64,000 nucleotides of DNA from Mesorhizobium sp. CAU 1732 (GTDB lineage: Bacteria; Pseudomonadota; Alphaproteobacteria; Rhizobiales; Rhizobiaceae). A model generated the notes under the pieces. It saw nothing but the letters and a program-made list of their open reading frames with translations, did not search any database and was not told the DNA's origin. Position numbers and translations under genes: made by a program. Below are positions 46,764 through 56,199 of this stretch, piece by piece (the stretch's first letter is position 1; every line of letters starts with the position of its first letter). Where the stretch lies: NCBI RefSeq assembly GCF_039888675.1, contig NZ_JBDQQR010000001.1:1674001-1738000 (forward strand), given 5' to 3'.

Positions 46764-48986
46764 TCAGGCTGCCTGGCTGACGCTGTTCGGGTCTGCGGCG
46801 ATCCGCGACACGCCGAAATAGTCCGTCTTGCCCGTTCCGAGAACGGGAATGTCTTCGACAGTGATGATCGCAGCGGGAAGGGCGAGTTCGGAATAGCCGT
46901 TCTTGCGCGCAAACGTTCGAAGTGCGCCGCGATCGACCTCGGCCGTCGTGATCAGCACGACACGCTCGCCCTTGCGCTCGTCGGGCAGCGCGATGGCGGC
47001 ATGCTTGTCGTCGGGCCAGAGTGCGTGCGCCAGCATCTCGACCGCCCCCAGAGACACCATCTCGCCCGCGATCTTGGCGAAGCGCTTGGCGCGTCCACGG
47101 ATCGTCAGGAACCCGTCCTTGTCGAAAGCCGCGATGTCGCCGCTGTCGTGCCAGCCGCCGGCCGGCGCGGTGATCTCGCGGGGGCGGTCCTGAACACGGT
47201 AGCCGAGCATCACGTTCGGACCGCTGATCGACAGGCGGCCGGTGTCCTCGAGGCCCTCGACAGGCTCAAGCCTCGCCCGGATGCCCGGCAGGAGGCGGCC
47301 CACGGTGCCGTGGCGGCCGTGCGTGGCCGAATTGACCGCGACGACGGGAGACGTCTCGGTCATGCCATAGCCTTCGACGATGTCCGCCCCGAAGCGCTCG
47401 CGCCAGGCGCGGCGCGTATCGGCCCGCACCGCTTCCGCGCCGGCAACGATCAGCCGCACGCTGGAAAAGTCGCCATCGTCGGCCGTGCGGGCGTAAGCCG
47501 CCAGAAACGTGTCCGTGCCGAACAGGATCGTGGGGCGCACCTTCGAGGCGAGTTCCGGAATCTGCTTGTAGTGGAGTGGCGACAGATAGAGGAACAGCCG
47601 CACGCCATGGAGGAGCGGCAGAACCATACCGCCCGTCATGCCGAACGCGTGGAAGACCGGCAGCACGTTGAAGAGGGTGTCGGTGGGTGAGAAGGCAATG
47701 CGGGTCTCGATCTGCGCCGTGTTGGCGACGACATTGCGATGCGAGAGCATCACCGCCTTCGGCGTGCCTTCGGAGCCGGAGGTGAACAGCATCACGGCTG
47801 CGTCCTCGCTCTTGCCGCGGATGACGGGTCGCAGGCACCAGATCGCCGCCGCCACCTTGTCGAATGTCGAAACGCTGTCGCGCAGATCTTCCAGCCACAG
47901 GATTTTCGCGCCCGCCGCCTCGCAGGCTGTGATCTCGTCCGCGAGTTGTGCCTTCTGGATGAATGCCCGTGAAGAGACGACCAGCCTCAGGTCGCCGACA
48001 CGCACGGCCTGGCCCATGGCGGCGGGACCGGCGGTGTAGTTGAGCATGGCGGCGATGCGCCCTGCCGATTGCAGCGCGAAGAATGTCGCGACGGTCGGCG
48101 CGGCATTGGGCAGGAGCAGGCCCACGGCATCGCCCGCGGCACCCGTCGAGGCGAAGCGGTCCGCGAGAGCCCGGATGCTGGTCAGCAGGCTGCGGTAGCT
48201 CATGGCAGCACCCGTCGCATCGTCCAGAATGGTGCGCGACATGCCGTGAAGCCGCGCCGCGCGCGACAGCGCACGGAAGAGCGTCAGCCGGGGATCGGTT
48301 GCCGAGAAGCGCGCCTCCGCCACCCTGTCGAACAGGGCGTTGGAGGCTGTGCTTGCCGATGGGCCGCTGCGCGTCAACAGTTCCGTGATGGTCAGCGGCT
48401 CCAGGGCATGAACCTTGAGACGCTGCAGCATACGCCGGGGCGCATCCTCGGACGGCGTCAGGGACAGCGGAAGATGGCGCGCGCCCGATACGTAGACCGG
48501 GACGACCTTCGCGTCGGCCTTGAGCGCGATGCGCGCGACCGCGCGATACAGGCGGAACGTCCGCGTATCCGGCTCTGTATCCGGCGGCAGGTAGACGCAC
48601 AGCCGCCCGCCACCGCGCAGGATGCGCACCAGCCTGCGGCTGACGAAGACGTGCTCGGGATTGAACGCGATCGTTCGCGCAAGTTCGCGCCACGGCTCCA
48701 GCCACATGGCCTTCGCCGAGCGATTGTCCAGAAGGTGCAGCGTATCGGTCGGAAGCAGGCCGAGCATGAGCGCGGGATCGAGCCGCGATTGATGCGACAC
48801 CACGTAGATCACGGAACGGACAGCGCTCGCGTTGCGCAGCGCGCTGGCGTCAACCCGCCAGATCGCAGCCAGCGGCGCGTGAAAGAACGCGTGTCGGAAC
48901 GAGAGTTCCTGCGCGTAGGCAAGCCAGGCTGCGAAGCCCAGCCAAGCGACAAGGACACCGGCAATGATCATTCCGGCCAGGATCAT
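46764..48986 (-). CDS. Acyltransferase / acyl-ACP synthetase fusion (Aas-like)
   Basis: 740-residue protein combining phospholipid acyl transfer with fatty-acid activation. An N-terminal membrane helix precedes a PlsC-type acyltransferase (about 50-220) with the HX4D motif SHQSRLD. Residues about 250-735 are an AMP-forming acyl-CoA/acyl-ACP synthetase: FTSGSEGTPKAVMLSHRN (P-loop), YGMTETSPV, HDSGDIAAFDKDG and GTGKTDYFGVSRI with the C-terminal Lys. Aas of E. coli has the same order and re-acylates lysophospholipids. GGGAGG five bases before ATG 48986 decides the start over a GTG at 48992. Proximity to psd-pssA suits lipid turnover. Confidence 0.88.
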   Translation of the reverse strand: MILAGMIIAGVLVAWLGFAAWLAYAQELSFRHAFFHAPLAAIWRVDASALRNASAVRSVIYVVSHQSRLDPALMLGLLPTDTLHLLDNRSAKAMWLEPWRELARTIAFNPEHVFVSRRLVRILRGGGRLCVYLPPDTEPDTRTFRLYRAVARIALKADAKVVPVYVSGARHLPLSLTPSEDAPRRMLQRLKVHALEPLTITELLTRSGPSASTASNALFDRVAEARFSATDPRLTLFRALSRAARLHGMSRTILDDATGAAMSYRSLLTSIRALADRFASTGAAGDAVGLLLPNAAPTVATFFALQSAGRIAAMLNYTAGPAAMGQAVRVGDLRLVVSSRAFIQKAQLADEITACEAAGAKILWLEDLRDSVSTFDKVAAAIWCLRPVIRGKSEDAAVMLFTSGSEGTPKAVMLSHRNVVANTAQIETRIAFSPTDTLFNVLPVFHAFGMTGGMVLPLLHGVRLFLYLSPLHYKQIPELASKVRPTILFGTDTFLAAYARTADDGDFSSVRLIVAGAEAVRADTRRAWRERFGADIVEGYGMTETSPVVAVNSATHGRHGTVGRLLPGIRARLEPVEGLEDTGRLSISGPNVMLGYRVQDRPREITAPAGGWHDSGDIAAFDKDGFLTIRGRAKRFAKIAGEMVSLGAVEMLAHALWPDDKHAAIALPDERKGERVVLITTAEVDRGALRTFARKNGYSELALPAAIITVEDIPVLGTGKTDYFGVSRIAADPNSVSQAA

Positions 48987-49098
48987 GGGCACCTCCCAGC
49001 AAGTCGTCCGCCTCGGCTCTTGCCGGCCGCTCGAGGAGGCAAGGGTAGCGCATGCAGCGCGCAGGTCAATTGCGGCGACGCGGTAACTTTTGAGTCTG

Positions 49099-49986
49099 TC
49101 AGCCGGGGCGTCGCTTGCGTTCGCCGAAAATGATGATCAGTCCAGCGCCCATGATGAGGGCTGCGCCCCAGAACACTTCAGGCTTCGGTATGTCCTGCCA
49201 GATCAGCCATCCAAGCAGGAAAGCCCATATGAGCGACGTGTATTCGAAGGGCGCGATGATGGAGACCGGCGCGCGTTTCATGCCTTCGAAAAGCGCGAAC
49301 TGGGCAAAGCCGCCGAGGATACCCGCCGCCATCAGGAGCGAGAATTCCCACAGGCTCGGCGTAACCCATGTGAAGGTGAGGCCGATACCGGTGGCAACGA
49401 GGAAATACGCGTTGTTGAGCGCCATCTGGACAAGCGTCTTCTCGCGCATCGCGACCATGCGCAGCAGGATGATCGACAGAGACCAGAGAAATGCGGCGGC
49501 CAGAACGAGCAACACCGGCACGGTCAGGCCGATGCCGACGGGATCGCACGCGATGAAGACGCCGGCGAAGCCGGTCAGGACAGCCACCCAGCGCAGTGGC
49601 GGCACCTTTTCGCCGAGCATCGGAATGGACATGACGGTGATGATGACCGGCGCGGCGAAGTAGATCGTCGTCAGCTCTGCGAGTTGAAGGTCCTTTGCGG
49701 CCGTGTAGTAGGCGTACCACGCGGCCAGGATGATCACCGACCGGAGGAGCATCTTGCCCGCGATCGGCGATGCGGCCGCTTCCGCAAAGATGCGAGGTCC
49801 ACCGGCAATCAGGCAGCCTGCGAGGATGGTGATCGCTCGAAAGAACAGCACCTGCCAGACGGCGAACGAGGTCACGAGCAGCTTGACGACCGCGTCGTGC
49901 ATCGAAAACAGGAAGTAGGCGAGGCTCGTCAACAGAATGCCGCCCATCACGCGGTCGGTCGCATCCTGCGCGGTGATGTTGGACAT
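49099..49986 (-). CDS. EamA-domain DMT-superfamily permease
   Basis: 295-residue inner-membrane transporter of ten hydrophobic segments in two EamA repeats (first SLAYFLFSMHDAVVKLLVTS, VLFFRAITILAGCL; second VLVLAAAFLWSLSIILLR, PFEYTSLIWAFLLGWLIW). ATG 49986 has AGGAAC upstream; the frame is open to 50184 but earlier starts lack support. Divergent from the osmC gene. Substrate unknown. Confidence 0.9.
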   Translation of the reverse strand: MSNITAQDATDRVMGGILLTSLAYFLFSMHDAVVKLLVTSFAVWQVLFFRAITILAGCLIAGGPRIFAEAAASPIAGKMLLRSVIILAAWYAYYTAAKDLQLAELTTIYFAAPVIITVMSIPMLGEKVPPLRWVAVLTGFAGVFIACDPVGIGLTVPVLLVLAAAFLWSLSIILLRMVAMREKTLVQMALNNAYFLVATGIGLTFTWVTPSLWEFSLLMAAGILGGFAQFALFEGMKRAPVSIIAPFEYTSLIWAFLLGWLIWQDIPKPEVFWGAALIMGAGLIIIFGERKRRPG

Positions 49987-50168
49987 TGGATGTTCCTGGC
50001 GGGCGCGCAGCGTTGCGCCCTCACGATTCGCTGGCCGGCAGATCATCGTCCGTGCCGCTCGCCGTTGCGCTACACCAGCCGCGCTGTTCGGTGAAGCCAG
50101 CCATTCGGCATTTGCCGGCCGTTGCCGATCTGCTATGTCGGCGAAGAGACGAGACAGGGAGATGCACA

Positions 50169-50678
50169 ATGGACGCTGCCGCACTCAAGGCCATGCAGGC
50201 ACCGGTGAAAGATGCCTATCGCGACGACGCTGAGAAGGCGCTGATCACGCTGCGGGCACATGGTTCGATCGACGATCAGTCGATCGCGTGCAAGGTCGAG
50301 ACGGGCAGGGCGATCGCGGTTGCGGGCCTCCACCCGGCAACGGGTGGCTCGGGCCTTGAGCTGTGTTCGGGAGACATGCTGCTCGAGGCGCTCGTCGCAT
50401 GTGCTGGCGTGACGTTGAAGGCGGTCGCCACGGCGCTCGAATTCAAGCTGGGCGGCGCGACTGTCGAAGCCGAAGGTGATCTCGATTTCCGCGGCACGCT
50501 GGGCGTCGCAAAGGACGCACCGGTCGGCTTCCGCTCCATTCGCCTCGCGTTCAATCTCGACACGGACGAGCCCCAGGAGCGCATCGACACGCTGCTCAAG
50601 CTGACGGAGCGTTATTGCGTGGTCTTCCAGACCATCAACACGAAGCCGGAATTGTCGGTGACGGCGAGCGCGGCGTAG
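50169..50678 (+). CDS. OsmC-family protein
   Basis: 169 residues. OsmC/Ohr-type fold with two Cys in family positions, LELCSGDMLLEALVACAGVTLKAVA, the likely peroxidatic and resolving residues. Members reduce organic hydroperoxides or are of unknown role (YhfA-type). ATG 50169 has AGGGAG upstream; the open frame extends further upstream without support. A short GC hairpin (50679-50694) just after the stop is shared with the convergent exported protein gene. Confidence 0.85.
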   Translation: MDAAALKAMQAPVKDAYRDDAEKALITLRAHGSIDDQSIACKVETGRAIAVAGLHPATGGSGLELCSGDMLLEALVACAGVTLKAVATALEFKLGGATVEAEGDLDFRGTLGVAKDAPVGFRSIRLAFNLDTDEPQERIDTLLKLTERYCVVFQTINTKPELSVTASAA

Positions 50679-50703
50679 CGGGCGTCAACGCCCGTAAGCA
50701 ACC

Positions 50704-51093
50704 CTATCTGCGACCGCGCCTGTCACCCCTGTCGCCGTGCCAGCCCTGCATCCACGGCGGCGGGTTTCCGCCATACGTGTTGTCGTAGCCGAAATTGGGC
50801 GATGCGCCGTTCGTGGTCGTGATCGAGAAGTTGCCGAAGCTGCATTCGGTCGCGCGGCTTCCGCCTGAAAGGCTGTTGCTGCGCGTGTGAAAGGACGGCA
50901 TGTCGGTCTCGACGCAATTGCCGTTGAGCGGCGAACCGGGGGCTGCATTGAGATTGACGCCGGGAAGCGCGTCCGAGGTCGCTGCATCGCCGCTGAACGT
51001 CTGGGAACTGAACACGTCCGCCTGAGCGGGCGCGACGGCCACGAACCCCGCAATGGCGACGCCTGCAAGCAGATTGAGCGCTGGTCTGTTCAT
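50704..51093 (-). CDS. Small exported protein of unknown function
   Basis: 129 residues with a clear signal peptide (MNRPALNLLAGVAIAGFVAVAPAQA). The mature part is polar and Ser/Asn/Gly-rich (TFSGDAATSDALPGVNLNAAPGS, GNFSITTTNGASPNFGYDNTYGG) with two Cys (GNCVET, ATECSF) that may pair, and a basic Gly/Asp/Arg tail (WHGDRGDRRGRR). No family recognised. Probably periplasmic or surface-located. Confidence 0.65.
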   Translation of the reverse strand: MNRPALNLLAGVAIAGFVAVAPAQADVFSSQTFSGDAATSDALPGVNLNAAPGSPLNGNCVETDMPSFHTRSNSLSGGSRATECSFGNFSITTTNGASPNFGYDNTYGGNPPPWMQGWHGDRGDRRGRR

Positions 51094-51243
51094 GATGCAC
51101 GTCCCGCGAGTACGAAGTCTGCGATAATCAGTAGCATACCACCACGATACCGTCGAGATTTGGGCGGCCGCAGGGATGGCAGGTGTGTCACAAAAACGCG
51201 ATGCTGTTGCGCGCCGGAGACGGGAGGCCGGTGGTTCGCGGGA

Positions 51244-52005
51244 TTATTCCGGCATCCTGTAGGTCAGGAACCGTTCGCTAGTGGCGTCGAAGATCAGCCC
51301 GGTTTCCGTCAATGCCGGATCCGCAAGCGTCGCGATGCGCAGCGCGATCTCGGAGGGGTGCGGCAGGGTCTTCGGGTCTTCGCCCGGCATCGCCTGAGCC
51401 CGCATGGCCGTCCGTGTCGCGCCGGGATTGACGCTGTTGATGCGCAGCGGCAACTGCCTCGTCTCGTCCGCCCAAGACCGTCCCATGGCCTCGACAGCCG
51501 CCTTGGAGGCGGCATACGGACCCCAATAGGCGCGTGCCGAGTGGGCCGCGCCGGACGACAGGAGGATCGCGCGGCCGGCATCCGACAGGCGCAGCAAGGG
51601 ATCGACCGAGCGGATCAGCCGCCACATGGACGTCACGTTGAGGAGCATCACCTTCTCGAACACCTTGGCCTCGACGTGGCCGAGCGGTGCGATGACGCCC
51701 AAAATGCCTGCATTGGCGACGAGGATGTCGAGCTTGCCCCAGCGCTCGTGGATCGCGCCGCCCAGACGATCGATGCCCGCCATGTCGGCCAGATCGAGCG
51801 GCACGAGCGTGGCTTCGCCCTTGCCGGTCCTGGCGTTCTCCTGCTTGATCTCGTCGTCCAGCTCTTCGAGCCCGCCCACGGTGCGCGCGACGGCGACGAC
51901 ATGCGCGCCCGCGGCCGCCAGTTCCTTCGCGATGAAGTAGCCGATGCCGCGCGACGCGCCGGTGACGACGGCCACGCGGCCGGTGAGATCGAAGGGAAGG
52001 GTCAT
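51244..52005 (-). CDS. SDR-family NAD(P)-dependent oxidoreductase
   Basis: 253-residue classical SDR. TGASRGIG (15-22) binds the cofactor, NAGI is at about residues 91-94, the catalytic Ser is in LLSSGAA, and YAASKAAVEAMGRSWA gives the YxxxK pair, all intact in contrast to the SDR at 26086. ATG 52005 has AGGACCAGC upstream; ATG 52026 would add seven residues. It follows purF by 21 bases on the same strand, an association common in rhizobia, and may share its transcript. Substrate unknown. Confidence 0.9.
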   Translation of the reverse strand: MTLPFDLTGRVAVVTGASRGIGYFIAKELAAAGAHVVAVARTVGGLEELDDEIKQENARTGKGEATLVPLDLADMAGIDRLGGAIHERWGKLDILVANAGILGVIAPLGHVEAKVFEKVMLLNVTSMWRLIRSVDPLLRLSDAGRAILLSSGAAHSARAYWGPYAASKAAVEAMGRSWADETRQLPLRINSVNPGATRTAMRAQAMPGEDPKTLPHPSEIALRIATLADPALTETGLIFDATSERFLTYRMPE

Positions 52006-52026
52006 GCTGGTCCTGTGTGGAAGCAT

Positions 52027-53499
52027 CTACTGGCCGCCGGCTGCAAGAACCGACAGCGTGCGGACATTGTCCGTGCCTTCGAGGTCGAGCAGGCGGGTCG
52101 GATACTGGCCGGTGAAGCAGGCATCGCAGAATTGCGGCTGGTCATTGTCGCGCGCGACCTCGCCCACGGCGCGGTAGAGGCCGTCGATCGACAGGAAGCC
52201 CAGCGAATCCACGCGGATGAACTCGGCCATCTCCTCTATCGACATGCGCGAGGCGAGCAGCTTCGATTTTTCCGGCGTATCGACGCCGTAGAAGCACGAG
52301 GCGCGCGTCGGTGGCGATGCGATGCGCATATGCACTTCCTTGGCGCCGGCATCGCGCACCATTTGCACGATCTTCTGCGAAGTCGTGCCGCGCACGATCG
52401 AATCGTCCACCAGAACGACGCGCTTGCCCTCGATCATGCGGCGGTTGGCGTTGTGCTTGAGGCGCACGCCCATGTGGCGGATCGAATCGCCGGGTGAAAT
52501 GAAGGTGCGCCCGACATAATGGTTGCGGATGATACCGAGCTCGAACGGCAGGTTCGCGGCCTGGCTGAAGCCGATTGCGGCCGGCGTGCCCGAATCCGGC
52601 ACAGGCACGACGATATCCGCCTCGACCGGGCTTTCGCGCGCCAGTTCCATGCCGATCTGCTTGCGGACTTCGTAGACGTTGCGGCCCTCGACGGACGAAT
52701 CCGGCCGGGCGAAATAGACGTATTCGAAGACGCAGAAACGGGACTTCTGCGGTTCGAACGGGAAGAAGCTTTCGATGCCCTTGGTGGTGACGACGACCAT
52801 CTCGCCGGGCTTCAGATCGCGGACGAAACGCGCGCCGATGATGTCGAGCGCGCACGTCTCCGACGCGAGGATCCACGCGCCGTCGAGATCGCCGAGCACC
52901 AGCGGGCGAATGCCCAGCGGGTCGCGGCAGCCGATCATCTTCTTGGCGGTGAGCGCGACCAGCGAGAACGCGCCTTCGAGCTGGCGAACCGCCTCGATGA
53001 AGCGCGAATTGATGTCCTTCTCGCGGCTCGTCGCCACCAGATGCAGGATCGTCTCGGTGTCCGAGGTGGAGGTGAAGATCGAACCCTGCTTCTGCAAGGT
53101 ACGCTGCACGGTCATCGCATTGGTGAGGTTGCCGTTATGCGCGACCGCGATGCCGCCATCGGCAAGCTCGGCGAAAAGCGGCTGCACGTTGCGCAGGCCG
53201 GCGCCGCCCGTCGTCGCGTAACGCGTGTGGCCGATGGAGCGCGTACCCTTCAGCCTGTCGATCACGGCCTGTTTGGTGAAGGTATCGCCGATCAGGCCGA
53301 CATGGCGTTCGACGTGGAACTGCGAGCCGTCATAGGAGACGATGCCGGCAGCCTCCTGGCCGCGATGCTGCAGGGCGTGAAGCCCGAGCGTCACGATCGC
53401 GGCTGCGTCCTGCCTGCCGAAAATGCCGAAGACGCCGCATTCGTCATGAAAACGGTCGTCGCCATCGGAAGAAAACGGGGTATCGTCTGCGTCTGCCAT
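52027..53499 (-). CDS. purF: Amidophosphoribosyltransferase
   Basis: 490-residue first enzyme of de novo purine synthesis (PRPP + Gln to phosphoribosylamine). A propeptide of about 20 residues precedes the catalytic Cys (FHDECGVFGIFG). The N-terminal nucleophile domain has GHTRYATTG and AHNGNL; the PRTase domain has VVLVDDSIVRGTTS. Cys residues at FCVFEYVYFARPDS, SCFYGVDTP and CDACFTGQYPT match ligands of the 4Fe-4S cluster in Bacillus-type PurF, so a cluster is predicted. Follows cvpA, the usual order. Confidence 0.96.
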   Translation of the reverse strand: MADADDTPFSSDGDDRFHDECGVFGIFGRQDAAAIVTLGLHALQHRGQEAAGIVSYDGSQFHVERHVGLIGDTFTKQAVIDRLKGTRSIGHTRYATTGGAGLRNVQPLFAELADGGIAVAHNGNLTNAMTVQRTLQKQGSIFTSTSDTETILHLVATSREKDINSRFIEAVRQLEGAFSLVALTAKKMIGCRDPLGIRPLVLGDLDGAWILASETCALDIIGARFVRDLKPGEMVVVTTKGIESFFPFEPQKSRFCVFEYVYFARPDSSVEGRNVYEVRKQIGMELARESPVEADIVVPVPDSGTPAAIGFSQAANLPFELGIIRNHYVGRTFISPGDSIRHMGVRLKHNANRRMIEGKRVVLVDDSIVRGTTSQKIVQMVRDAGAKEVHMRIASPPTRASCFYGVDTPEKSKLLASRMSIEEMAEFIRVDSLGFLSIDGLYRAVGEVARDNDQPQFCDACFTGQYPTRLLDLEGTDNVRTLSVLAAGGQ

Positions 53500-53555
53500 C
53501 TGGCTACGCCCTTCGATTGTGTTTTCGGTTTCGCCCGCGCTTGCTTAGCGCGAGA

Positions 53556-54095
53556 TCAATTCTGCGGTTGCGCTTCCGTGTCGTCGTCCGGCCGAAGCTG
53601 GTCGAGGATCGAGTTCTCCGGATCGTCCGGCAGGATGCCCTCAAGCCAATTCCCGACGCCTTCGAGAAGCGGCAGCGACTTCGCCTCCGCGATCCAGGCC
53701 GGCGGGTTCGATCCCACGAGCCAGGAGAAGAACAACAGACCCACGGCAACCACCAGGATGCCGCGTGCGGCGCCGTAGAGGAAGCCCAGCGTCCGATCCA
53801 GCGCGCCGACCCTGGAATCGATGATGAAATCGGCGACCTTCATCGTGATGATGGTCACGATGATCAGCGCGACGAAAAATACCAAGGCTGCCGATGCAGC
53901 GATCTGCAACTGCGCGCTGTCCACATAGGGTTGCACATAGGGAAGTACAACGGGATAGAGGAAAAACGCCGCGACAGCCGCTGCCGCCCACGAGGCGATC
54001 GAGAGGATTTCGCGGGAAAAGCCGCGCACCATGGCCAGCATTGCGGAAACGAGGGTGAAGCCGACGAGAATTCCGTCAAGCAAGGTGATGGGCAT
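53556..54095 (-). CDS. cvpA: CvpA-family membrane protein
   Basis: 179 residues with four hydrophobic segments (about 3-24, 27-51, 63-87, 101-125) and an acidic C-terminal tail (DDPENSILDQLRPDDD). The N-terminus MPITLLDGILVGFTLVSAMLAMVRGFSREILSI is typical of CvpA, linked to colicin V production and envelope functions in E. coli. Located between radA and purF as in many proteobacteria. Confidence 0.92.
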   Translation of the reverse strand: MPITLLDGILVGFTLVSAMLAMVRGFSREILSIASWAAAAVAAFFLYPVVLPYVQPYVDSAQLQIAASAALVFFVALIIVTIITMKVADFIIDSRVGALDRTLGFLYGAARGILVVAVGLLFFSWLVGSNPPAWIAEAKSLPLLEGVGNWLEGILPDDPENSILDQLRPDDDTEAQPQN

Positions 54096-54163
54096 TCAGG
54101 CTCCACTCCAGTGCGGCATCGGCGTTGGCCTTTGCCTCGCATCGTCCCCGGGTTTCCCCGGCC

Positions 54164-55561
54164 TCAGTCTTCGACGGCTCGCCCCTTCGAGCCGGCAATC
54201 CGTACGACCAGGTCCGCGAGCGTCGAAGGCTGGAAGGCTCGCGCCTGAATTCCGCCGTTCTGTTCTTCGCTCGATTTCGGCATGACTGCCTGACCGAAAC
54301 CCAGTTTTTCCGCCTCTTTCAGGCGTTGTTGCGCATGCGCAACGGGCCTGATCGCGCCCGAAAGACTGATTTCGCCGAAATAGACGCAATCTGCCGGAAG
54401 GGCAAGTCCGGTGAGCGATGAAACCAGTGCCGCAGCCACCGCAAGATCGGCAGCCGGCTCCGAAATGCGATAGCCGCCCGCGACGTTGAGATAGACGTCG
54501 TGCTGGGCGAACCGCACGCCGCAATGCGCCTCGAGGACCGCGAGCACCATCGAGAGCCGGGGCGAATCCCAGCCGACCACCGCGCGGCGCGGCGTCCCGA
54601 GCGGCGAGGGGGCGACCAGCGCCTGGATCTCGACCAGCACGGGCCGCGTGCCTTCGATGCCCGCGAAAACCGCAGCACCGGGCGCCTTGGTGCTGCGCTC
54701 GCCAAGGAAAAGCTCCGATGGATTGGCGACTTCGCGCAGACCCTTGTCCGACATCTCGAACACGCCGATCTCGTCGGTCGGCCCGAAACGGTTCTTGACG
54801 GTGCGCAGGATGCGGTAGTGGTGCCCGCCTTCGCCCTCGAAATAGAGCACGCCGTCGACCATGTGCTCGACGACGCGGGGACCGGCGATCTGGCCGTCCT
54901 TGGTCACGTGGCCGACTAGCACGATCGCGGCTCCGGTCGATTTGGCGTAGCGGATCATCGCCTGCGCCGAGGCGCGCACCTGCGTCACTGTGCCCGGGGC
55001 GGAATCGGCCATGTCCGTCCACAACGTCTGGATCGAATCGAGAATGACGAGGTCGGGGCGCTTGCCTTCGCCGATCGTCGCCAGAATGTCCTCGACATTG
55101 GTTTCGGCCGCGAGTTCGACGGGCGTGTCGGCCGCGCCGAGCCTTTGCGCGCGCAGCCGGATTTGCGCGACCGCCTCCTCGCCCGAGACGTAGACGATGC
55201 GATGGCCGCGCGACGCGAGTGCCGCGGCCGCCTGTGTCAACAGCGTCGATTTGCCGATGCCGGGGTCGCCGCCGATGAGCAGCGCCGAGCCGCGCACGAA
55301 GCCGCCGCCCGTCGCCCGGTCCAGTTCGCCGATTCCCGAGACGATGCGCGGCGCCTCCTCGATCTCGCCGGACAGCGTCGTGAGCGTGACAGGCCGCCCC
55401 TTGCGGACGTTGCGCGCCGAGGCGGGTCCACTGCCGATCCCGCCGGCCGTGCCTTCCTCCACCAGCGTGTTCCACTCGCCGCACGCGTCGCACTTGCCCG
55501 CCCAGCGCGTATGCGCGGTGCCACAGGCCTGGCAGATGAACTGGGTGCGGGACTTAGCCAT
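54164..55561 (-). CDS. radA: DNA repair protein RadA (Sms)
   Basis: 465-residue RecA-related branch-migration ATPase. A C4 zinc finger opens it (FICQACGTAHTRWAGKCDACG). The RecA-like core has Walker A GDPGIGKSTLL and the RadA-specific KNRFG (TVKNRFGPTDEIG). The C-terminal Lon-protease-like domain includes DVYLNVAGGYRISEPAADLAVAAAL. Same strand as the low-GC unknown gene upstream, 18 bases away, and as cvpA downstream. Confidence 0.96.
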   Translation of the reverse strand: MAKSRTQFICQACGTAHTRWAGKCDACGEWNTLVEEGTAGGIGSGPASARNVRKGRPVTLTTLSGEIEEAPRIVSGIGELDRATGGGFVRGSALLIGGDPGIGKSTLLTQAAAALASRGHRIVYVSGEEAVAQIRLRAQRLGAADTPVELAAETNVEDILATIGEGKRPDLVILDSIQTLWTDMADSAPGTVTQVRASAQAMIRYAKSTGAAIVLVGHVTKDGQIAGPRVVEHMVDGVLYFEGEGGHHYRILRTVKNRFGPTDEIGVFEMSDKGLREVANPSELFLGERSTKAPGAAVFAGIEGTRPVLVEIQALVAPSPLGTPRRAVVGWDSPRLSMVLAVLEAHCGVRFAQHDVYLNVAGGYRISEPAADLAVAAALVSSLTGLALPADCVYFGEISLSGAIRPVAHAQQRLKEAEKLGFGQAVMPKSSEEQNGGIQARAFQPSTLADLVVRIAGSKGRAVED

Positions 55562-55579
55562 GGCTCAGAACGCTTCTAT

Positions 55580-56185
55580 CTAACTAACTAAGCGGGGGAG
55601 GTAATTGTCCCGGTCGTGGTAAATTTCGAGAGCTTCATCGACAGTTGAAATGTAGCTGATTGGCTTCCCGTTGTTGCGCTCCCACGAATTATAAATGTTG
55701 CCGCAGAAGGAAATGAAAAACCGATCTTCGTTATTCTCGGACCGGATCATTCTTTCGTAGGCAGCTTCGAGCAAAGCGCCACATGCGGCGGAGAAACCAG
55801 CTTGGCCATTGATAATCGCTGTTCTGGTGCCCGCGCGCATTAATGCGGCAGCAGAATCGGACTCAATACTATCCCGTGCGCCTTCGAGCATCTTGAGAAG
55901 CTGCTCTCTCAGATCAGAGGATGACACTTCCCAAAAGACAAACAAGCCCACGATGGCGGCTGCGCGGACATAATCGTCGGCATCCTCGGAAAGGAAGCGC
56001 CGGATGAGAATTATGTTTGTTTCAGTCGCAGGAGAAGTCAGACAAAATATATAGATAGCGGTATGAGCATCGATATCGAGGTGACTGCTCTCGTCTCTCA
56101 GAAAGGCTTCAATTTGTTCATGCTCCCGTTTCGATGGGCGATAGCTATTGTGCTTCACCTTCTGAAAGAGCTTGGAAAGGTTCAT
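55580..56185 (-). CDS. Unknown protein, atypical base composition, inserted between alr and radA
   Basis: 201 residues, cytoplasmic by appearance. It is rich in helices (SKREHEQIEAFLRDESSHLDI, ADDYVRAAAIVGLFVFWEV, LREQLLKMLEGARDSIESDS), with spacing suggestive of a few HEAT-like repeats, then AAYERMIRSENNEDRFFISFCGNIYNSWE. I do not recognise a family. Codon use is visibly more AT-rich than alr or radA. ATG 56185 is chosen; an upstream GTG (56203) overlaps the alr stop as GTGA and is a real alternative. The position inside a conserved housekeeping run suggests insertion of a foreign gene. Confidence 0.65.
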   Translation of the reverse strand: MNLSKLFQKVKHNSYRPSKREHEQIEAFLRDESSHLDIDAHTAIYIFCLTSPATETNIILIRRFLSEDADDYVRAAAIVGLFVFWEVSSSDLREQLLKMLEGARDSIESDSAAALMRAGTRTAIINGQAGFSAACGALLEAAYERMIRSENNEDRFFISFCGNIYNSWERNNGKPISYISTVDEALEIYHDRDNYLPRLVS

Positions 56186-56199
56186 TGCGATTCCGTGAC

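Noticed and set aside
50887..52497. Plus-strand 536-codon frame opposite the SDR and purF
   Set aside because: Antisense shadow; spans two genes and an intergenic gap.
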